A stretch of DNA of 64,000 nucleotides, from contig QXPY01000012.1 of the NCBI GenBank assembly GCA_003583745.1, positions 124,001-188,000 of the forward strand. Reading direction: 5' to 3'. Numbering within the stretch: position 1 is the stretch's first letter; each line of letters opens with the position of its first letter. The stretch comes from Rhodocyclales bacterium GT-UBC. GTDB lineage: Bacteria; Pseudomonadota; Gammaproteobacteria; Burkholderiales; Rhodocyclaceae. A program made the translations under genes and the position numbers. Under the pieces are notes generated by a model. The model was not told the DNA's origin. It was given only the letters and a program-made list of their open reading frames with translations, and ran no database searches. Below are positions 1 through 9,551 of the stretch, in pieces.

Positions 1-1
1 C

Positions 2-268
2 TTCCCGAACAGCTTCTCGCATATTTTCGGCGGCGGCTACGGCGCCGGCTATTTCAGCTACAAGTGGGCGGAAGTGCTGTCGGCCGATGCCTATGCCGCC
101 TTCGAAGAAGCCGGCAGCCCCTTCGATCCGACGGTCGGCCAGCGCTTTCTCGACGAAATTCTGTCGGTCGGCGGCTCGCGCCCGGCCATCGAATCGTTCA
201 AGGCATTCCGTGGCCGCGAACCGAGCGTCGATGCCCTGCTCCGCCACAGCGGTATGATTGCGGCTTGA
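2..268 (+). CDS. prlC: Oligopeptidase A (M3 metallopeptidase), C-terminal fragment
   Basis: Only the last 88 codons lie in the window; the reading frame is open from base 2 to the TGA at 266-268. The translation contains [20 protein letters not shown] followed by [10 protein letters not shown], which is the typical C-terminal region of thimet-oligopeptidase-like M3 enzymes (the glycine/tyrosine-rich loop that lines the substrate cleft, then the [11 protein letters not shown] helix). The HExxH zinc site lies upstream of the window. The enzyme would be a cytoplasmic zinc endopeptidase that degrades short peptides, including cleaved signal peptides. The ending (RHSGMIA) is also family-like. The next gene starts 21 bp downstream on the same strand. 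Confidence 0.88.
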   Translation, partial: FPNSFSHIFGGGYGAGYFSYKWAEVLSADAYAAFEEAGSPFDPTVGQRFLDEILSVGGSRPAIESFKAFRGREPSVDALLRHSGMIAA

Positions 269-289
269 AATCGGCCAGGGAGAACAACC

Positions 290-775
290 ATGCGTTACCT
301 CTTATTGCTTTGCCTCGTCGCGATCCATGGCGTAGCCGTCGCCCAGACCTATCGCTGGGTCGACAAAAACGGCCGTACCATCATTTCTGACAGCCCGCCC
401 CCGGGCCAAGCGAGGAATCTCGCCACTGCCGGCCAGGGTGAAAACAGTGACAGCCAGCCCTTCGCCGTCAAGATCGCCGCCGAGAACTACCCCGTGACGC
501 TCTACACCTCAGCCGAGTGCGTCGCCGAATGCAAGCAGGCCCGCGAGTTGCTGAACGGGCGGGGCGTGCCTTTCACGGAAAAAATGTTGCAAAGACAGGA
601 AGACATCGACGAACTCAAGAAAATCGTCGGCGAGGCCTTCGTCCCGACCATCCGGGTCGGCAAACAAAGCAGCCGCGGCTTCGATGCCGGCGCTTACAAC
701 AATCTGCTCGACCTTGCCGGCTACCCCAAGACGGCCCTGCCGGGTAGCAAACCATCGGGCGGCATGAGCAAGTGA
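290..775 (+). CDS. DUF4124 domain protein with glutaredoxin-like C-terminal half
   Basis: 161 aa. Residues 1-18 form a short hydrophobic signal peptide ending near AVAQ, so export to the periplasm is predicted. Residues 20-45 (YRWVDKNGRTIISDSPPP) match the DUF4124 pattern of YxWxDxxGxxxxSDxPP. Residues 68-140 look like a thioredoxin/glutaredoxin fold: a VTLYTSAEC strand-loop, a second Cys four residues later (CVAEC, so CxxxC rather than CxxC), and a cis-Pro-like VPTIRVG segment. ATG at 290 is preceded by a GGGAGAA Shine-Dalgarno-like sequence. The stop overlaps the GTG start of xthA by 4 bp, so the two are probably translated together. A periplasmic thiol or electron-transfer role is an inference; the substrate is unknown. 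Confidence 0.75.
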   Translation: MRYLLLLCLVAIHGVAVAQTYRWVDKNGRTIISDSPPPGQARNLATAGQGENSDSQPFAVKIAAENYPVTLYTSAECVAECKQARELLNGRGVPFTEKMLQRQEDIDELKKIVGEAFVPTIRVGKQSSRGFDAGAYNNLLDLAGYPKTALPGSKPSGGMSK

Positions 776-1536
776 AGATCGCTGCCTGGAATGTCAATTC
801 GCTGAAAGTACGCCTGCCCCACCTGCTCGACTGGCTGGCCGAGGCTCAGCCGGATGCCTTGTGCCTGCAGGAACTGAAACTGGAGGACCACAATTTCCCG
901 CGTGCCGAGATCGAGGCAGCCGGTTACCAGGTCGCCTTCTCCGGCCAGAAAACCTACAACGGCGTGGCCCTGCTCGCCCGCCAGCCCATCGAGAATGTGC
1001 TGATCGGCAATCCGCACTTCCCCGACGAACAGAAGCGCCTGATCACCGGCACCGTCGGCGACACCCGCATTGTTTGCGCCTACATGCCGAACGGGCAGGA
1101 AGTCGGCTGCGACAAATACGACTACAAGCTGCGCTGGCTCGATGCACTGGCCGTCTGGCTGGAAGAGGAACTGCGGGCGTATCCGAAACTGGCCTTGTGC
1201 GGGGACTACAACATCGCACCGGACGACCGCGACGTGCACGATCCGAAACGTTGGGCCGACGGCATCCTGGTCTCGCCGCCCGAACGGGCGGCCTTCCAGC
1301 GCCTGCTCGGGCTGGGCCTGAGCGACAGCTTCCGCCTCTTCGAACAACCCGAAAAGACCTTCTCGTGGTGGGATTACCGCATGCTCGGCTTCCAGAAAAA
1401 CCTCGGCCTGCGCATCGACCATATCCTGCTCTCGCAAGCACTGGCGGAGAAGTGCACCGCGGCGGGGATCGATCGCGCGCCGCGCAAGCGCGAGCGGCCA
1501 TCCGACCATGCGCCGGTATGGGCAACCCTGTCCTGA
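772..1536 (+). CDS. xthA: Exodeoxyribonuclease III (AP endonuclease)
   Basis: 254 aa, normal length for the family. It starts at GTG 772, overlapping the preceding stop, and translates as MKIAAWNVNSLKVRL, the exact N-terminal signature of ExoIII (N of WNVNS binds metal). LCLQELKLED carries the metal-binding Glu, CGDYNIAPDDRDVHDP the catalytic Asp/Asn pair, and RIDHILLS plus SDHAPVWA the C-terminal Asp and His. The enzyme incises DNA at abasic sites and removes 3' blocking groups in base excision repair. No missing catalytic residue was seen. Confidence 0.95.
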   Translation: MKIAAWNVNSLKVRLPHLLDWLAEAQPDALCLQELKLEDHNFPRAEIEAAGYQVAFSGQKTYNGVALLARQPIENVLIGNPHFPDEQKRLITGTVGDTRIVCAYMPNGQEVGCDKYDYKLRWLDALAVWLEEELRAYPKLALCGDYNIAPDDRDVHDPKRWADGILVSPPERAAFQRLLGLGLSDSFRLFEQPEKTFSWWDYRMLGFQKNLGLRIDHILLSQALAEKCTAAGIDRAPRKRERPSDHAPVWATLS

Positions 1537-1552
1537 CAAATCCTTGCTCGCC

Positions 1553-2215
1553 ATGATCGATCGCCTACAACTGCTCAACCTCTATCCATCCCTGGCCGGG
1601 ATTGGCGAGTCCCGGCTGGCTGCGCTGCTCCAGCCGCAAGGCCTGATGCATATCCCGGCCGGCACTCAGGTCTTCGCCGAGCAGCAGCCTTGTCGAGGTT
1701 TTCCACTGCTCGTCGAAGGCAGCATCAAAGTCGTCAAGCTGGCCAGCAGCGGCCGGGAACTGATGCTTTACCGGGTGCTTCCCGGCGGCTCCTGCATCAT
1801 CAGTTCGAGTTGCCTGCTCGGCCATACCGATTACAACGCGCGCGGCATTGCCGAAACGCCGCTGACCTTGCTGGCCATGCCGGTCCCTCTGTTCTCATCC
1901 TTGATGATCGAGCACGCGCCGTTCCGCGACTTCGTCTTCCACCTTTTTGCCGACCGCATCGGCGAATTGATGCAATTGGTCGAAGAAGTTGCCTTCACCC
2001 GTCTCGACCAGCGCCTGGCCAAGCTGATCCTGGCCCGTAACGAGACCCAGATTCACGTCACCCACCAGCAACTGGCCGACGAACTGGGCAGCGTACGGGA
2101 AATCGTCAGTCGCCTGCTCAAGGGCTTTGCCGCCCAGGAACTCCTGACCCTGGGGCGCGAACAGATCGTGGTCGGCAATCGGGAAGGCCTGCAGAAAATT
2201 GCCAACGCTGTGTGA
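1553..2215 (+). CDS. Crp/Fnr family transcriptional regulator
   Basis: 220 aa. The start is placed at ATG 1553 (MIDRLQLLNLYPSLAG); a longer form from 1508 would run 29 bp into xthA. Residues 15-120 form the cupin-like effector barrel (IPAGTQVFAEQQP, LLVEGSIKVVK, GRELMLYRVLPGGSCI). The C-terminal winged helix is at about 160-215. The recognition helix reads SVREIVSRLLK, with Arg-Glu-x-x-x-Arg at the positions CRP uses to read TGTGA. There is no N-terminal Fe-S cysteine cluster of the FNR type; the few Cys residues (PCRGF, SCIISSSC) do not form that pattern. The effector is unknown. The likely target site overlaps its own stop codon and lies before the DUF2892 gene. Confidence 0.9.
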   Translation: MIDRLQLLNLYPSLAGIGESRLAALLQPQGLMHIPAGTQVFAEQQPCRGFPLLVEGSIKVVKLASSGRELMLYRVLPGGSCIISSSCLLGHTDYNARGIAETPLTLLAMPVPLFSSLMIEHAPFRDFVFHLFADRIGELMQLVEEVAFTRLDQRLAKLILARNETQIHVTHQQLADELGSVREIVSRLLKGFAAQELLTLGREQIVVGNREGLQKIANAV

Positions 2216-2226
2216 CCCAGGTTACA
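2211..2226. promoter_or_regulatory. Candidate CRP-type operator upstream of the DUF2892 gene
   Basis: TGTGA-CCCAGG-TTACA: two half sites of the form TGTRA separated by 6 bp, the geometry of CRP sites. The left half overlaps the TGA stop of the Crp/Fnr gene, and the centre lies about 70 bp before the next ATG. The recognition helix of the adjacent regulator (RExxxR) is of the kind that reads TGTGA, which supports local control. No clear -35/-10 pair was found beside it. Confidence 0.5.
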
Positions 2227-2287
2227 TACGAAGGCATTCCGTCTCAATAAAGTGACAGCCGTACCCACTTACTTGACGGAGAACATC

Positions 2288-2479
2288 ATGAAAAGCAACG
2301 TTGGCGGTCTCGACAAAATCCTGCGTATCGCGGCCGGTCTCGGCCTGATCGGCGCCACCGCAGCCGGCGTGCTGCCGGCCTGGGGCTACATCGGCGTCGT
2401 CCCGCTGATTACCGGTCTGATGGGCTGGTGCCCGATTTATCCGATCCTCGGCCTGAGCACCTGCCCGATCAAGAAGTAA
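2288..2479 (+). CDS. Small DUF2892 (YgaP-like) inner-membrane protein
   Basis: 63 aa, starting at ATG 2288 (MKSNVGGLDKILRIAAGL). Two hydrophobic helices (about residues 10-27 and 30-47) are joined by a short loop and followed by GWCPIYPILGLSTCPIKK. The N-terminal MxxNVGxxDxxxRxxxG pattern and the C-terminal CPxYxxxGxxTC are typical of DUF2892 membrane modules, which also occur fused to rhodanese domains in YgaP. The two cysteines near the C terminus are conserved in such proteins. It sits alone behind the Crp/Fnr gene and its candidate operator and is followed by a good terminator, so it is probably the regulated target. Function unknown. Confidence 0.85.
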   Translation: MKSNVGGLDKILRIAAGLGLIGATAAGVLPAWGYIGVVPLITGLMGWCPIYPILGLSTCPIKK

Positions 2480-2500
2480 TCGACACCGGGTCGCACAGCA

Positions 2501-2534
2501 AAGGCACGGGGCGCCAAGCGACCGTGCCTTTTTT
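2501..2534 (+). terminator. Rho-independent terminator after the DUF2892 gene
   Basis: A 9-bp perfect stem AAGGCACGG (2501-2509) / CCGTGCCTT (2522-2530) with a 12-nt loop, followed by a T-run to 2534. Confidence 0.85.
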
Positions 2535-2639
2535 AATGATCATCGCCGCGTCCATCGCCAATCCTGTCATCATCCGCCGCACGAACTGTAACCTGCTGTC
2601 GCTACCCTGTTGTCCCACAAGAGAAATACAGGAGACAAC

Positions 2640-2798
2640 ATGCTGCAAGCCAAGACGATCGGACGCATCCAGCAAAACCAACCCGGTACGGGGTTGAACA
2701 ATTCCCGAAGCCCCAAGGCACCGCATCCACTCCCCTGGCTGGTGGCCGGCAAGATGTCGGCGGCAGCGCAGGCCCGCCGCCAACAGTCCGAGCTTTAG
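2640..2798 (+). CDS. Possible 52-aa protein, unrecognised
   Basis: An open frame starts at ATG 2640 with a good AGGAGA ribosome-binding site about 6 bp before it and ends at TAG 2796-2798. The product is polar and basic, rich in Gln, Pro, Ala and Arg (it contains PHPLPWLVAGKMSAAAQ), has no membrane segment and matches no family I know. The only support is the ribosome-binding site and the otherwise empty gap between the terminator at 2501-2534 and the end of rsmA. It could be a chance frame. Confidence 0.3.
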   Translation: MLQAKTIGRIQQNQPGTGLNNSRSPKAPHPLPWLVAGKMSAAAQARRQQSEL

Positions 2799-2817
2799 CA
2801 GCCCGATTCGGGATGGC

Positions 2818-3585
2818 TCAGGCCAGATAGTTGGCGATACGGACGTAATCGGCGACCGGAATATCTTCGGCCCGACGCGTCGGATCGATCCCCAACTCGG
2901 CGAAATCGTGATCGGCCAGGACGCCCTTGAGGGTATTGCGCAGCATCTTGCGACGCTGCGAAAAAGCCGCCAGAACCACCTTCGACAACTTCCCCATGTC
3001 CTTCGCATTAAGCTCGGAGAGGGATTTCGGGATCAGCCGGACCACCGCCGACTGCACCTTGGGCGGCGGATCGAAACTTTCCGGCGGGACATCGATCAGC
3101 CACTCGATATGGAAACGGTACTGCAGCATGACCGAAATGCGGCTGAAGTCGGACTCGCCCGGCTCGGCCACCATGCGCTCGACGACTTCCTTTTGCAGCA
3201 TGAAATGCATGTCGTGCACGATTTCGGCGTAGTCGGCCAGATGGAACAGCAGCGGCGTCGAGATGTTGTAGGGCAGGTTGCCGACCAGGCGCAGATTGCG
3301 GCCGATACTGGCAAAGTCGAAAGCCAGCGCGTCGCCTTCATGGATGGTCATGCGTTCGCGACTGTGCTGCTTCTTGAGGCGGGCAATCAGGTCGCGGTCG
3401 ATCTCGACGACATGCAGGTGATCGAGGCGCGCCAGCAACGGCTCGGTGATGGCGCCCAGACCGGGGCCGATCTCGACGACGCTATCGCCGCGCTGCGGCG
3501 AAATGGCCGAAACGATGGCGCCGATGATGCCGCTATCGACCAGGAAATTCTGGCCGAAGCGCTTGCGGGCAACGTGCTCTTTCAT
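2818..3585 (-). CDS. rsmA: 16S rRNA (adenine-N6,N6)-dimethyltransferase RsmA/KsgA
   Basis: 255 aa. GQNFLVD near the N terminus, SAM-binding motif I ([16 protein letters not shown]), the acidic strand (VVEIDRD) and the catalytic NLPYNIST motif are all present, followed by the [11 protein letters not shown] segment. The enzyme dimethylates two adjacent adenines in helix 45 of 16S rRNA late in 30S assembly. Its start overlaps the pdxA stop by 4 bp, so it is the last gene of the lptD-surA-pdxA-rsmA operon, an order widespread in proteobacteria. Confidence 0.96.
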   Translation of the reverse strand: MKEHVARKRFGQNFLVDSGIIGAIVSAISPQRGDSVVEIGPGLGAITEPLLARLDHLHVVEIDRDLIARLKKQHSRERMTIHEGDALAFDFASIGRNLRLVGNLPYNISTPLLFHLADYAEIVHDMHFMLQKEVVERMVAEPGESDFSRISVMLQYRFHIEWLIDVPPESFDPPPKVQSAVVRLIPKSLSELNAKDMGKLSKVVLAAFSQRRKMLRNTLKGVLADHDFAELGIDPTRRAEDIPVADYVRIANYLA

Positions 3586-4577
3586 TGACTCTGAACCTTT
3601 CTGGCGACCATGCGGGCCGCTTCTGCCACCGCTTCGAACAGGCTACCCGCATCGGCCCGGCCGGTGCCGGCCAGTTCGAGAGCGGTGCCGTGATCGACCG
3701 AGGTGCGGATGATCGGCAGGCCGAGGGTGACGTTGATGCCGTGGCCAAACGTCGCGTACTTCAGTGCCGTCAGCCCCTGGTCGTGGAACATGGCGAGCAC
3801 GGCATCGCCCTGCGCCAGCACCGGCGGCGTGAACATCGTGTCGGCCGGATGCGGGCCGGACAGGGACATGCCTTCGGCGCGCAACTTGTCGAGCACCGGC
3901 GTGATGACATCGATTTCCTCCCGACCGAGATAACCGCCCTCGCCGCCATGCGGATTGAGGCCGGCAACCAGGATACGCGGTGCTGCCAGCCCATACTTCC
4001 GGCGCAGATCGGCCTCGAGAATGCGCAAAGTCTTTTCCAGCACCTCGCGGGTGATCGCTGCCGCGACATCCTTGAGCGGCAAATGCGTCGTCACCAGCGC
4101 CACCCGCAACGGGCCGCGCTCGGTGTTGCCGGCCAGCATCATCACCACCAGGGGCGTCGCCGTCTTCTCGGCGAGATACTCGGTATGGCCGGTAAAGTGA
4201 ACGCCGGCCTGGTTGATCACGCCCTTGTGCACCGGCGCCGTCGCCATCGCGGCAAACTCGCCGGACTGGCAGCCGGCCAGTGCCCGATCGAGCAATGCCA
4301 GCACATAAGGGCCGTTGGTGGCATCAAGCTGCCCCGGCAAGGAGGGTGCAGCCAACGGCACGTGCAAGACTTCCAGCCCTTGGCCGCTTTCAGCCAAGCC
4401 TGGCACGTAATCGCGGAAATCGATATCCAGCCCGAGCGCTGCGGCACGGGCTTCGAGCAGGTCGCGATCAGCCAGGATAATCGGCCGCGCCGCCCCCGGA
4501 TAATCGGCCAGGCGCAGGCAGAGTTCCGGCCCGATGCCGGCCGGCTCGCCGCTGGTTACCGCAATCAGCGGACGCAT
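3582..4577 (-). CDS. pdxA: 4-hydroxythreonine-4-phosphate dehydrogenase
   Basis: 331 aa from ATG 4577 ([19 protein letters not shown]), with the start overlapping the surA stop as TAATG. The frame stays open further upstream, but that part lies inside surA. Metal-ligand and substrate motifs are visible: [31 protein letters not shown] and the C-terminal [18 protein letters not shown]. PdxA oxidises 4-phosphohydroxy-L-threonine in the DXP-dependent route to pyridoxal 5'-phosphate. Length and motifs are normal. Confidence 0.96.
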   Translation of the reverse strand: MRPLIAVTSGEPAGIGPELCLRLADYPGAARPIILADRDLLEARAAALGLDIDFRDYVPGLAESGQGLEVLHVPLAAPSLPGQLDATNGPYVLALLDRALAGCQSGEFAAMATAPVHKGVINQAGVHFTGHTEYLAEKTATPLVVMMLAGNTERGPLRVALVTTHLPLKDVAAAITREVLEKTLRILEADLRRKYGLAAPRILVAGLNPHGGEGGYLGREEIDVITPVLDKLRAEGMSLSGPHPADTMFTPPVLAQGDAVLAMFHDQGLTALKYATFGHGINVTLGLPIIRTSVDHGTALELAGTGRADAGSLFEAVAEAARMVARKVQSQ

Positions 4578-5896
4578 TATTTCTCTTCGAGTCGATTTTC
4601 GACGTAGGTACGGTCGCGCAACTGACGCAGCCAATCCTGGAAGGCGTCGTCGAGCTTGCGTTCGCGCAGGGCCTGGCGGGCCACGCCGCGCTGGCGCTCG
4701 ACCGAAACGTCGCGCTCGCGACGTTCCTGAACCTGAATCAGGTGCATGCCGAAAGGCGACTGGATGACCGGGCTCAATTCGTTGACCTTGAGCGCGTCCA
4801 TCGCCCGCTCGAATTCCGGCACCGTATCGCCCGGACTCAACCAGCCCAGATCGCCACCCTTGGCAGCCGAACCATCCTGCGAATAGAGGCGGGCCTGCTC
4901 GGCAAAATCGACGCCATTGACGATACGCTCACGCACGGCTTCCAGCTTGCGACGCGCCTCGGCTTCAGAAACCACTTCGTTGATGCGAACCAGGATGTGA
5001 CGAGCCCGGGTCTGCTGCACGGAGGCCGGCGCACTACCACCGCGCTTGGCGATCAGCTTGACGATATGGAAGCCGGCCGAGGAGCGCAGCAAGTCGCTGA
5101 CCTGGCCATCCTGCAAGCGGGAAGCCGCCTCGGCGTAAAGGCCCGGCAGACGTTCCAGGGAGCGCCAGCCAAGATTGCCGCCTTGCAGGGCATCCGGTGC
5201 ATCGGAGAAGCCGGCCGTCAATTCTGCGAAGTTCTCGCCGGCGCGAGCCCGCTTCAAGGCCTGCTCGCCACGCGCCCGCAGTTTCTGCAATTGTTCCGGG
5301 CTGGCCGATTCCGGTGCTCGCAGGAGAATGTGCGCCAACTGGTACTCCTCGCCGCTGCTGCCGCTGGCGGCCTGCGAGGCGAGGTAGTTGTCGACCTCGC
5401 CGTCGGAAATCACCAGACGGCTATCGACCTCACGCTCGCGCAGACGCACCATGATCATTTCGCTGCGAATCTCCTCGCGGAACTTCGCATATTCGATGCC
5501 GTCCTTCTCAAGCGCCTCGCGAAACTGGGCCATCGTCAGCTTGTTGTTGGCGGCGATGCGCCCGATCGCCTGATCGAGCTGAATGTCGTCGACACGCAAG
5601 CCCGTATCCTTGGCGGCCTGCAGCTGGACGCGATCCATGATCACCCGCTCGAGCATCTGGCGCTCCAGGATGTCCTGCGGCGGCAACGGCGTGCCTTGCT
5701 TCTGCAGTTGTTTCAACGCCGATTGCAGACGACTGCGCAATTCGTAATAGGTGACGACCTCGTCCCCGACAATGGCCACGATATGATCGGCCTCGATCGG
5801 CTCGGCCTGCGATGCGGCATGGGCAGACGAGGCCAGGCAGCCAAGGAAGCAAAAAATCAGGGCAAGCAGTCTGTTAATAATGTGGGGCATGATCAT
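4577..5896 (-). CDS. surA: Periplasmic peptidyl-prolyl isomerase / chaperone SurA
   Basis: 439 aa from ATG 5896; a second ATG two codons later (5890) is equally possible. Residues about 5-30 form a signal peptide (NRLLALIFCFLGCLASSAHA). An N-terminal chaperone domain (VAIVGDEVVTYYELRSRL) is followed by two parvulin domains, the first around residues 165-270 (EYQLAHILL) and the second around 280-380 (ARHILVRI), then a short C-terminal helix. SurA escorts unfolded outer-membrane proteins such as LptD through the periplasm, which fits its position directly behind lptD (TGATG overlap at 5896). Confidence 0.95.
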   Translation of the reverse strand: MIMPHIINRLLALIFCFLGCLASSAHAASQAEPIEADHIVAIVGDEVVTYYELRSRLQSALKQLQKQGTPLPPQDILERQMLERVIMDRVQLQAAKDTGLRVDDIQLDQAIGRIAANNKLTMAQFREALEKDGIEYAKFREEIRSEMIMVRLREREVDSRLVISDGEVDNYLASQAASGSSGEEYQLAHILLRAPESASPEQLQKLRARGEQALKRARAGENFAELTAGFSDAPDALQGGNLGWRSLERLPGLYAEAASRLQDGQVSDLLRSSAGFHIVKLIAKRGGSAPASVQQTRARHILVRINEVVSEAEARRKLEAVRERIVNGVDFAEQARLYSQDGSAAKGGDLGWLSPGDTVPEFERAMDALKVNELSPVIQSPFGMHLIQVQERRERDVSVERQRGVARQALRERKLDDAFQDWLRQLRDRTYVENRLEEK

Positions 5897-8439
5897 CAAA
5901 ATGAATTGAAAGGGCTGCTGCCGGCGGGCAGTTCGTTGGTTTTTCCATAACCCGGAATGGTACGACGGAGCAGACCGAGCGGGTTGGAGCCGATACTGGC
6001 GAAGTCGCTCAATTCGAGCTGCAGATAGAAATTCGTGCTCGGCGACCCCGAGACGGCCTCCAGGCGTTGCGCGACCATGCGCAAGGACCAGCAACCGTCG
6101 TTGTACTCCACACCGCCGATCGCTTCGAGCAACTGGCTGTCGCGCATCGACCAGTTATACCGGCCAACGGCGAACCAGCGTGCGCTCAAGGGCCACTGTC
6201 CGGCGATATCGATCTGGTCCACCGTCGAACTGCCGGTCAGCGGGTCGCGCGTGTAGCGATAGCTGGCACTCAGCACCTTGCCGAAATCGGGCTGGAAACG
6301 CACGCCGGCCGATAAACGTTCGTTGGTGCCGTCGCGGTAATTGTATTCCCAGGCCGCATCGATGTAGGTTTTGGGCGCGACCAGTCCGTTGACCGCCGCG
6401 ATCAGGTTGGAAAAATCGGCCCGCCGGGTCGTTTCGCCGGGGATGGTGACGCGCTGCGGCTTGAAGTAATAACGCTGGCCGACCATCGCCTTGAGTTGCT
6501 CCACCCCGGTCGTGGCATCGAGCAAGCGCGTGGTGAGCGCCGCGGTCAATTGATTCGCGTCGTTGATCCGGTCCATCCCGCTGTAGCGGTTCTCGGAAAA
6601 GATCTGGGCAAAATTGAAGTCGGACAAACCGGCATCGAATACCGGGATCTTGCTTTGATCCTTGTAAGGAATGTTCACGTAGAACAGGCGCGGCTCGAGG
6701 GTCTGGATGAAGTCATGTCCCTGCAGGCTCATCTCGCGCTCGAAAGCCACCGTCGAATCCAGGGTGAAGGTCGGCAATGCCCGGGTCAGGCTGCTGTCCT
6801 CGCCCGGCGCCTGCTGCCCCAGCGCATACTTGGTGAGATGCAGGCCGAACTTCGGCGTAATCTGGAAAGCCGGACTGACGATCGGTACTGAAACCTGCGG
6901 ATAGAACACAAAACGCTCGCCATCGACCTTGTCCGGATGCGTAAAGCGCGAGTACTGGCTGATCAGCGTCAGGTCGGTCGCGAATACGTTCGGCTTGAAG
7001 CCGATGATGTTGAGCTGCGGCTCCAGGAAGTACGGCCGGGTGATCGGGTTCGCCGGATCGGGCTGCAAGGTCTGGTAGCGCAAGGTCTGCAGGCTGGTTT
7101 GCAACCAGGGCGCCGGGGAATACAGCAGGACCAGTTGCTTGGGCAATTGCGTTTGCGAGGTCTGCATCAGCCGGGACGACATGTCGGTCCAGTACTTGTC
7201 GTCCGACACCCCGTTCCAGTTGATCTGGGCGGCGAAGCCTTGTCCGAGCACTTGCTGGTGCTGGAAGGAGTAGGCATAGCGCCGACGATTCTCGATTTCG
7301 TCGTTCGGCAGATATTCAAGGCGATTTACGCCGCGCGAATACTGATCGATGTACTGCGTTTCCATGCCGAGCTGGATGCCCCGTTTGGCCATGAAACGCG
7401 GGAAGAAAGTAGCTTCGTAGTTGGGTGCGATCGCCCAGTAGTAGGGCGCGACGATGTCCAGACCGTTGGTTGTGGACATCGTGTAATACGGGTTGAGGAA
7501 GCCGGAACGACGTTGGTGATTGAGCGCGAAGGAGGCGACCGGCGTATAGAAGATCGGAACATCCTTGAAATACAGCGTGGAGCCCTTGCTTTCGCCCACC
7601 TCATGGTCGTAGTCGAGGTGCATCGAGGCTGAATCGAGATACCACTCCATTTCCCCGGGTTTGCAGGTGGAATAGGTGGTATTGGTCAGCTTGATCTGAT
7701 TCTCGCCCTCGAAATCAGCCCGTTCGGCGTGCCCGGTCGCCACCGACGGCCGGCGTGCCGGGGCCACCGTCGGCAAGCCATAGCCGTTCGGGACATTGAG
7801 CATCATCGGCGCGCTGGTCGAGTTGGCGCTGCTCGAGGCCACCGTCACCATCGTTTGCTGCTGGCGATAAAACTTGCTCTGCACTTCCTTGACGATATGG
7901 AAATCGGCATTCTCGGCATAACCGATCTGTTCCGATAACTTCATCCGCAAATGCGGCGTCTCGATATCGACGCCCTCCTGCTGCAAGCGCACATCGCCGG
8001 TCGCATCGATTTCATCGTCGAGCGGCCAGTGCAGCAGATGATCGGCAAAAAGCAGGCTGCCGTTCTTGCGCAATTCGACGTGCCCATCGGCTTCCGTCAC
8101 CTCGTCGCTGCGGCCTTCCAGCGTGTCCGCGGTAATGAACAACGGATAGACATCCTTTTCGCGCGGCGCCGCCGCTGGCACGGCATCGGGGTCGAGCACG
8201 ATGGGCGGTACCTCGGGTGTCTTTTTACGCGCCATGACATTGAACTTGCGCTCGGTCCGCAAGCGGACCGGGATGTCATTGGCGGCCAGAAGCATCACTT
8301 CCTCAGCCTCGACCGAATGCGGCCCGCTGCCAGTCGGCAAGGTCAACTGGCCGACCGCACTCGCGGCATGACTGGTCTGCATGCCGGCAAAAAGGCAGCA
8401 AAAGACGACAGCAAGCGGGCGGCGGGGGAAACCGGTCAT
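5896..8439 (-). CDS. lptD: LPS-assembly outer-membrane protein LptD
   Basis: 847 aa with a signal peptide at residues 1-26 (ending QTSHAAS). An N-terminal OstA-like beta-taco follows ([20 protein letters not shown], then [21 protein letters not shown]). The large C-terminal part is rich in aromatic beta-strands and forms the barrel (for example [18 protein letters not shown] and [10 protein letters not shown]). Conserved cysteines near [11 protein letters not shown] and in the C-terminal [15 protein letters not shown] probably form the inter-domain disulfides. LptD with LptE inserts lipopolysaccharide into the outer leaflet. It is the first gene of the minus-strand operon and diverges from amgK. 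Confidence 0.95.
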   Translation of the reverse strand: MTGFPRRPLAVVFCCLFAGMQTSHAASAVGQLTLPTGSGPHSVEAEEVMLLAANDIPVRLRTERKFNVMARKKTPEVPPIVLDPDAVPAAAPREKDVYPLFITADTLEGRSDEVTEADGHVELRKNGSLLFADHLLHWPLDDEIDATGDVRLQQEGVDIETPHLRMKLSEQIGYAENADFHIVKEVQSKFYRQQQTMVTVASSSANSTSAPMMLNVPNGYGLPTVAPARRPSVATGHAERADFEGENQIKLTNTTYSTCKPGEMEWYLDSASMHLDYDHEVGESKGSTLYFKDVPIFYTPVASFALNHQRRSGFLNPYYTMSTTNGLDIVAPYYWAIAPNYEATFFPRFMAKRGIQLGMETQYIDQYSRGVNRLEYLPNDEIENRRRYAYSFQHQQVLGQGFAAQINWNGVSDDKYWTDMSSRLMQTSQTQLPKQLVLLYSPAPWLQTSLQTLRYQTLQPDPANPITRPYFLEPQLNIIGFKPNVFATDLTLISQYSRFTHPDKVDGERFVFYPQVSVPIVSPAFQITPKFGLHLTKYALGQQAPGEDSSLTRALPTFTLDSTVAFEREMSLQGHDFIQTLEPRLFYVNIPYKDQSKIPVFDAGLSDFNFAQIFSENRYSGMDRINDANQLTAALTTRLLDATTGVEQLKAMVGQRYYFKPQRVTIPGETTRRADFSNLIAAVNGLVAPKTYIDAAWEYNYRDGTNERLSAGVRFQPDFGKVLSASYRYTRDPLTGSSTVDQIDIAGQWPLSARWFAVGRYNWSMRDSQLLEAIGGVEYNDGCWSLRMVAQRLEAVSGSPSTNFYLQLELSDFASIGSNPLGLLRRTIPGYGKTNELPAGSSPFNSF

Positions 8440-8527
8440 TGGCAGGATCAGTTGAGGGGCGAAACCGGAACGGCCGGAACCCGAGTGTTAAAATCGCGCC
8501 ATTTTACAACGAACCCACTCCCGTCAG
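8440..8527. promoter_or_regulatory. Divergent promoter region, lptD / amgK
   Basis: An 88-bp gap between the divergent starts. TAAAAT at 8489-8494 reads towards amgK, and ATTTTA at 8501-8506 (TAAAAT on the minus strand) reads towards lptD. Neither has a convincing -35 hexamer, so the exact promoters are uncertain. Confidence 0.4.
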
Positions 8528-9541
8528 ATGTCGCGCGATCAACTTGTTACAGACTGGGTTGCCAGTCGCTTTCCCGGCCAATCCGTCCAGATCACCCCGG
8601 CCTCGGCCGACGCCAGCTTCCGCCGCTACTTCCGCTTGACCTGGCCGGACGGCAGCACGCGCATCCTGATGGACGCGCCGCCGGAAAAAGAAGACTGCAC
8701 GCCCTTCATCCACGTCGCCGGCCTGCTCGCCAAGGCCGACCTGGCGGCGCCGCGCGTCCTCGACAAGGACCTCGACAACGGTTTCCTGGTCCTCACCGAT
8801 CTCGGCCGCATCGGCTATCTCGATGCACTGAACGCCGACCTGTCGCTGGCCGACACGCTGATCCGCCCGGTGCTCGACACCCTGATCAAATGGCAACTGG
8901 CCTCGACCGCCGCCACCCTGCCCCCCTACGATGCCACCCTGCTGCGCCGCGAACTCGACCTTTTCCCGGAATGGTTCGTCGGGCGTCACCTGGGTGTCAG
9001 CCTGAGCGACGAGCAAAAGATCATGCTCGACCGTACCTTCAAATACCTGATCAACAGTGCGCTGGCCCAGCCCAAGGTGTTCACCCACCGCGACTTCATG
9101 CCGCGCAACCTGATGGTGGTCGAGAGCGAAGCCCGCCTGACGCCGGGCATCATCGACTTCCAGGACGCGGTTTACGGCCCGATCACCTACGACGTCGTCT
9201 CGCTGTTCCGCGACGCCTTCATCTCCTGGGAAGAAGAACAGGAAATCGACTGGGTCGTCCGCTACTGGGAAAAGGCCCGTGCCGCCGGCCTGCCGGTGCG
9301 CGCCGATTTTGGCGAATTCTGGCGCGACTACGAACTGATGGGCCTGCAACGCCATCTCAAGGTGCTGGGCATCTTCTGCCGCCTGAAATACCGCGACGGC
9401 AAGGACAAATACAGCGAAGACCTGCCGCGCTTCATGAACTACGCCCGCAAGACCGCCGCCCGCTACATCCCGCTCAAGCCCCTGCTCAACCTGCTCGACA
9501 CGCTGGAAGGCAATACCGAGCAGATCGGCTACCGGCGCTGA
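8528..9541 (+). CDS. amgK: N-acetylmuramate/N-acetylglucosamine kinase AmgK (aminoglycoside-phosphotransferase fold)
   Basis: 337 aa. The fold is recognised from ASADASFRRYFRLTW, the Lys/Glu region, FLVLTDLG, the catalytic loop FTHRDFMPRNLMVV (Brenner-type HxDxxxxN) and the metal-binding GIIDFQDAVYGPITYDVVSL. The family phosphorylates the anomeric position of MurNAc and GlcNAc in the peptidoglycan-recycling shortcut that bypasses de novo MurA/MurB and so can lower fosfomycin sensitivity. The identification rests mainly on the murU gene 10 bp downstream, the pairing known from Pseudomonas and other Gram-negatives. Confidence 0.9.
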   Translation: MSRDQLVTDWVASRFPGQSVQITPASADASFRRYFRLTWPDGSTRILMDAPPEKEDCTPFIHVAGLLAKADLAAPRVLDKDLDNGFLVLTDLGRIGYLDALNADLSLADTLIRPVLDTLIKWQLASTAATLPPYDATLLRRELDLFPEWFVGRHLGVSLSDEQKIMLDRTFKYLINSALAQPKVFTHRDFMPRNLMVVESEARLTPGIIDFQDAVYGPITYDVVSLFRDAFISWEEEQEIDWVVRYWEKARAAGLPVRADFGEFWRDYELMGLQRHLKVLGIFCRLKYRDGKDKYSEDLPRFMNYARKTAARYIPLKPLLNLLDTLEGNTEQIGYRR

Positions 9542-9551
9542 GCCCGGCCCG

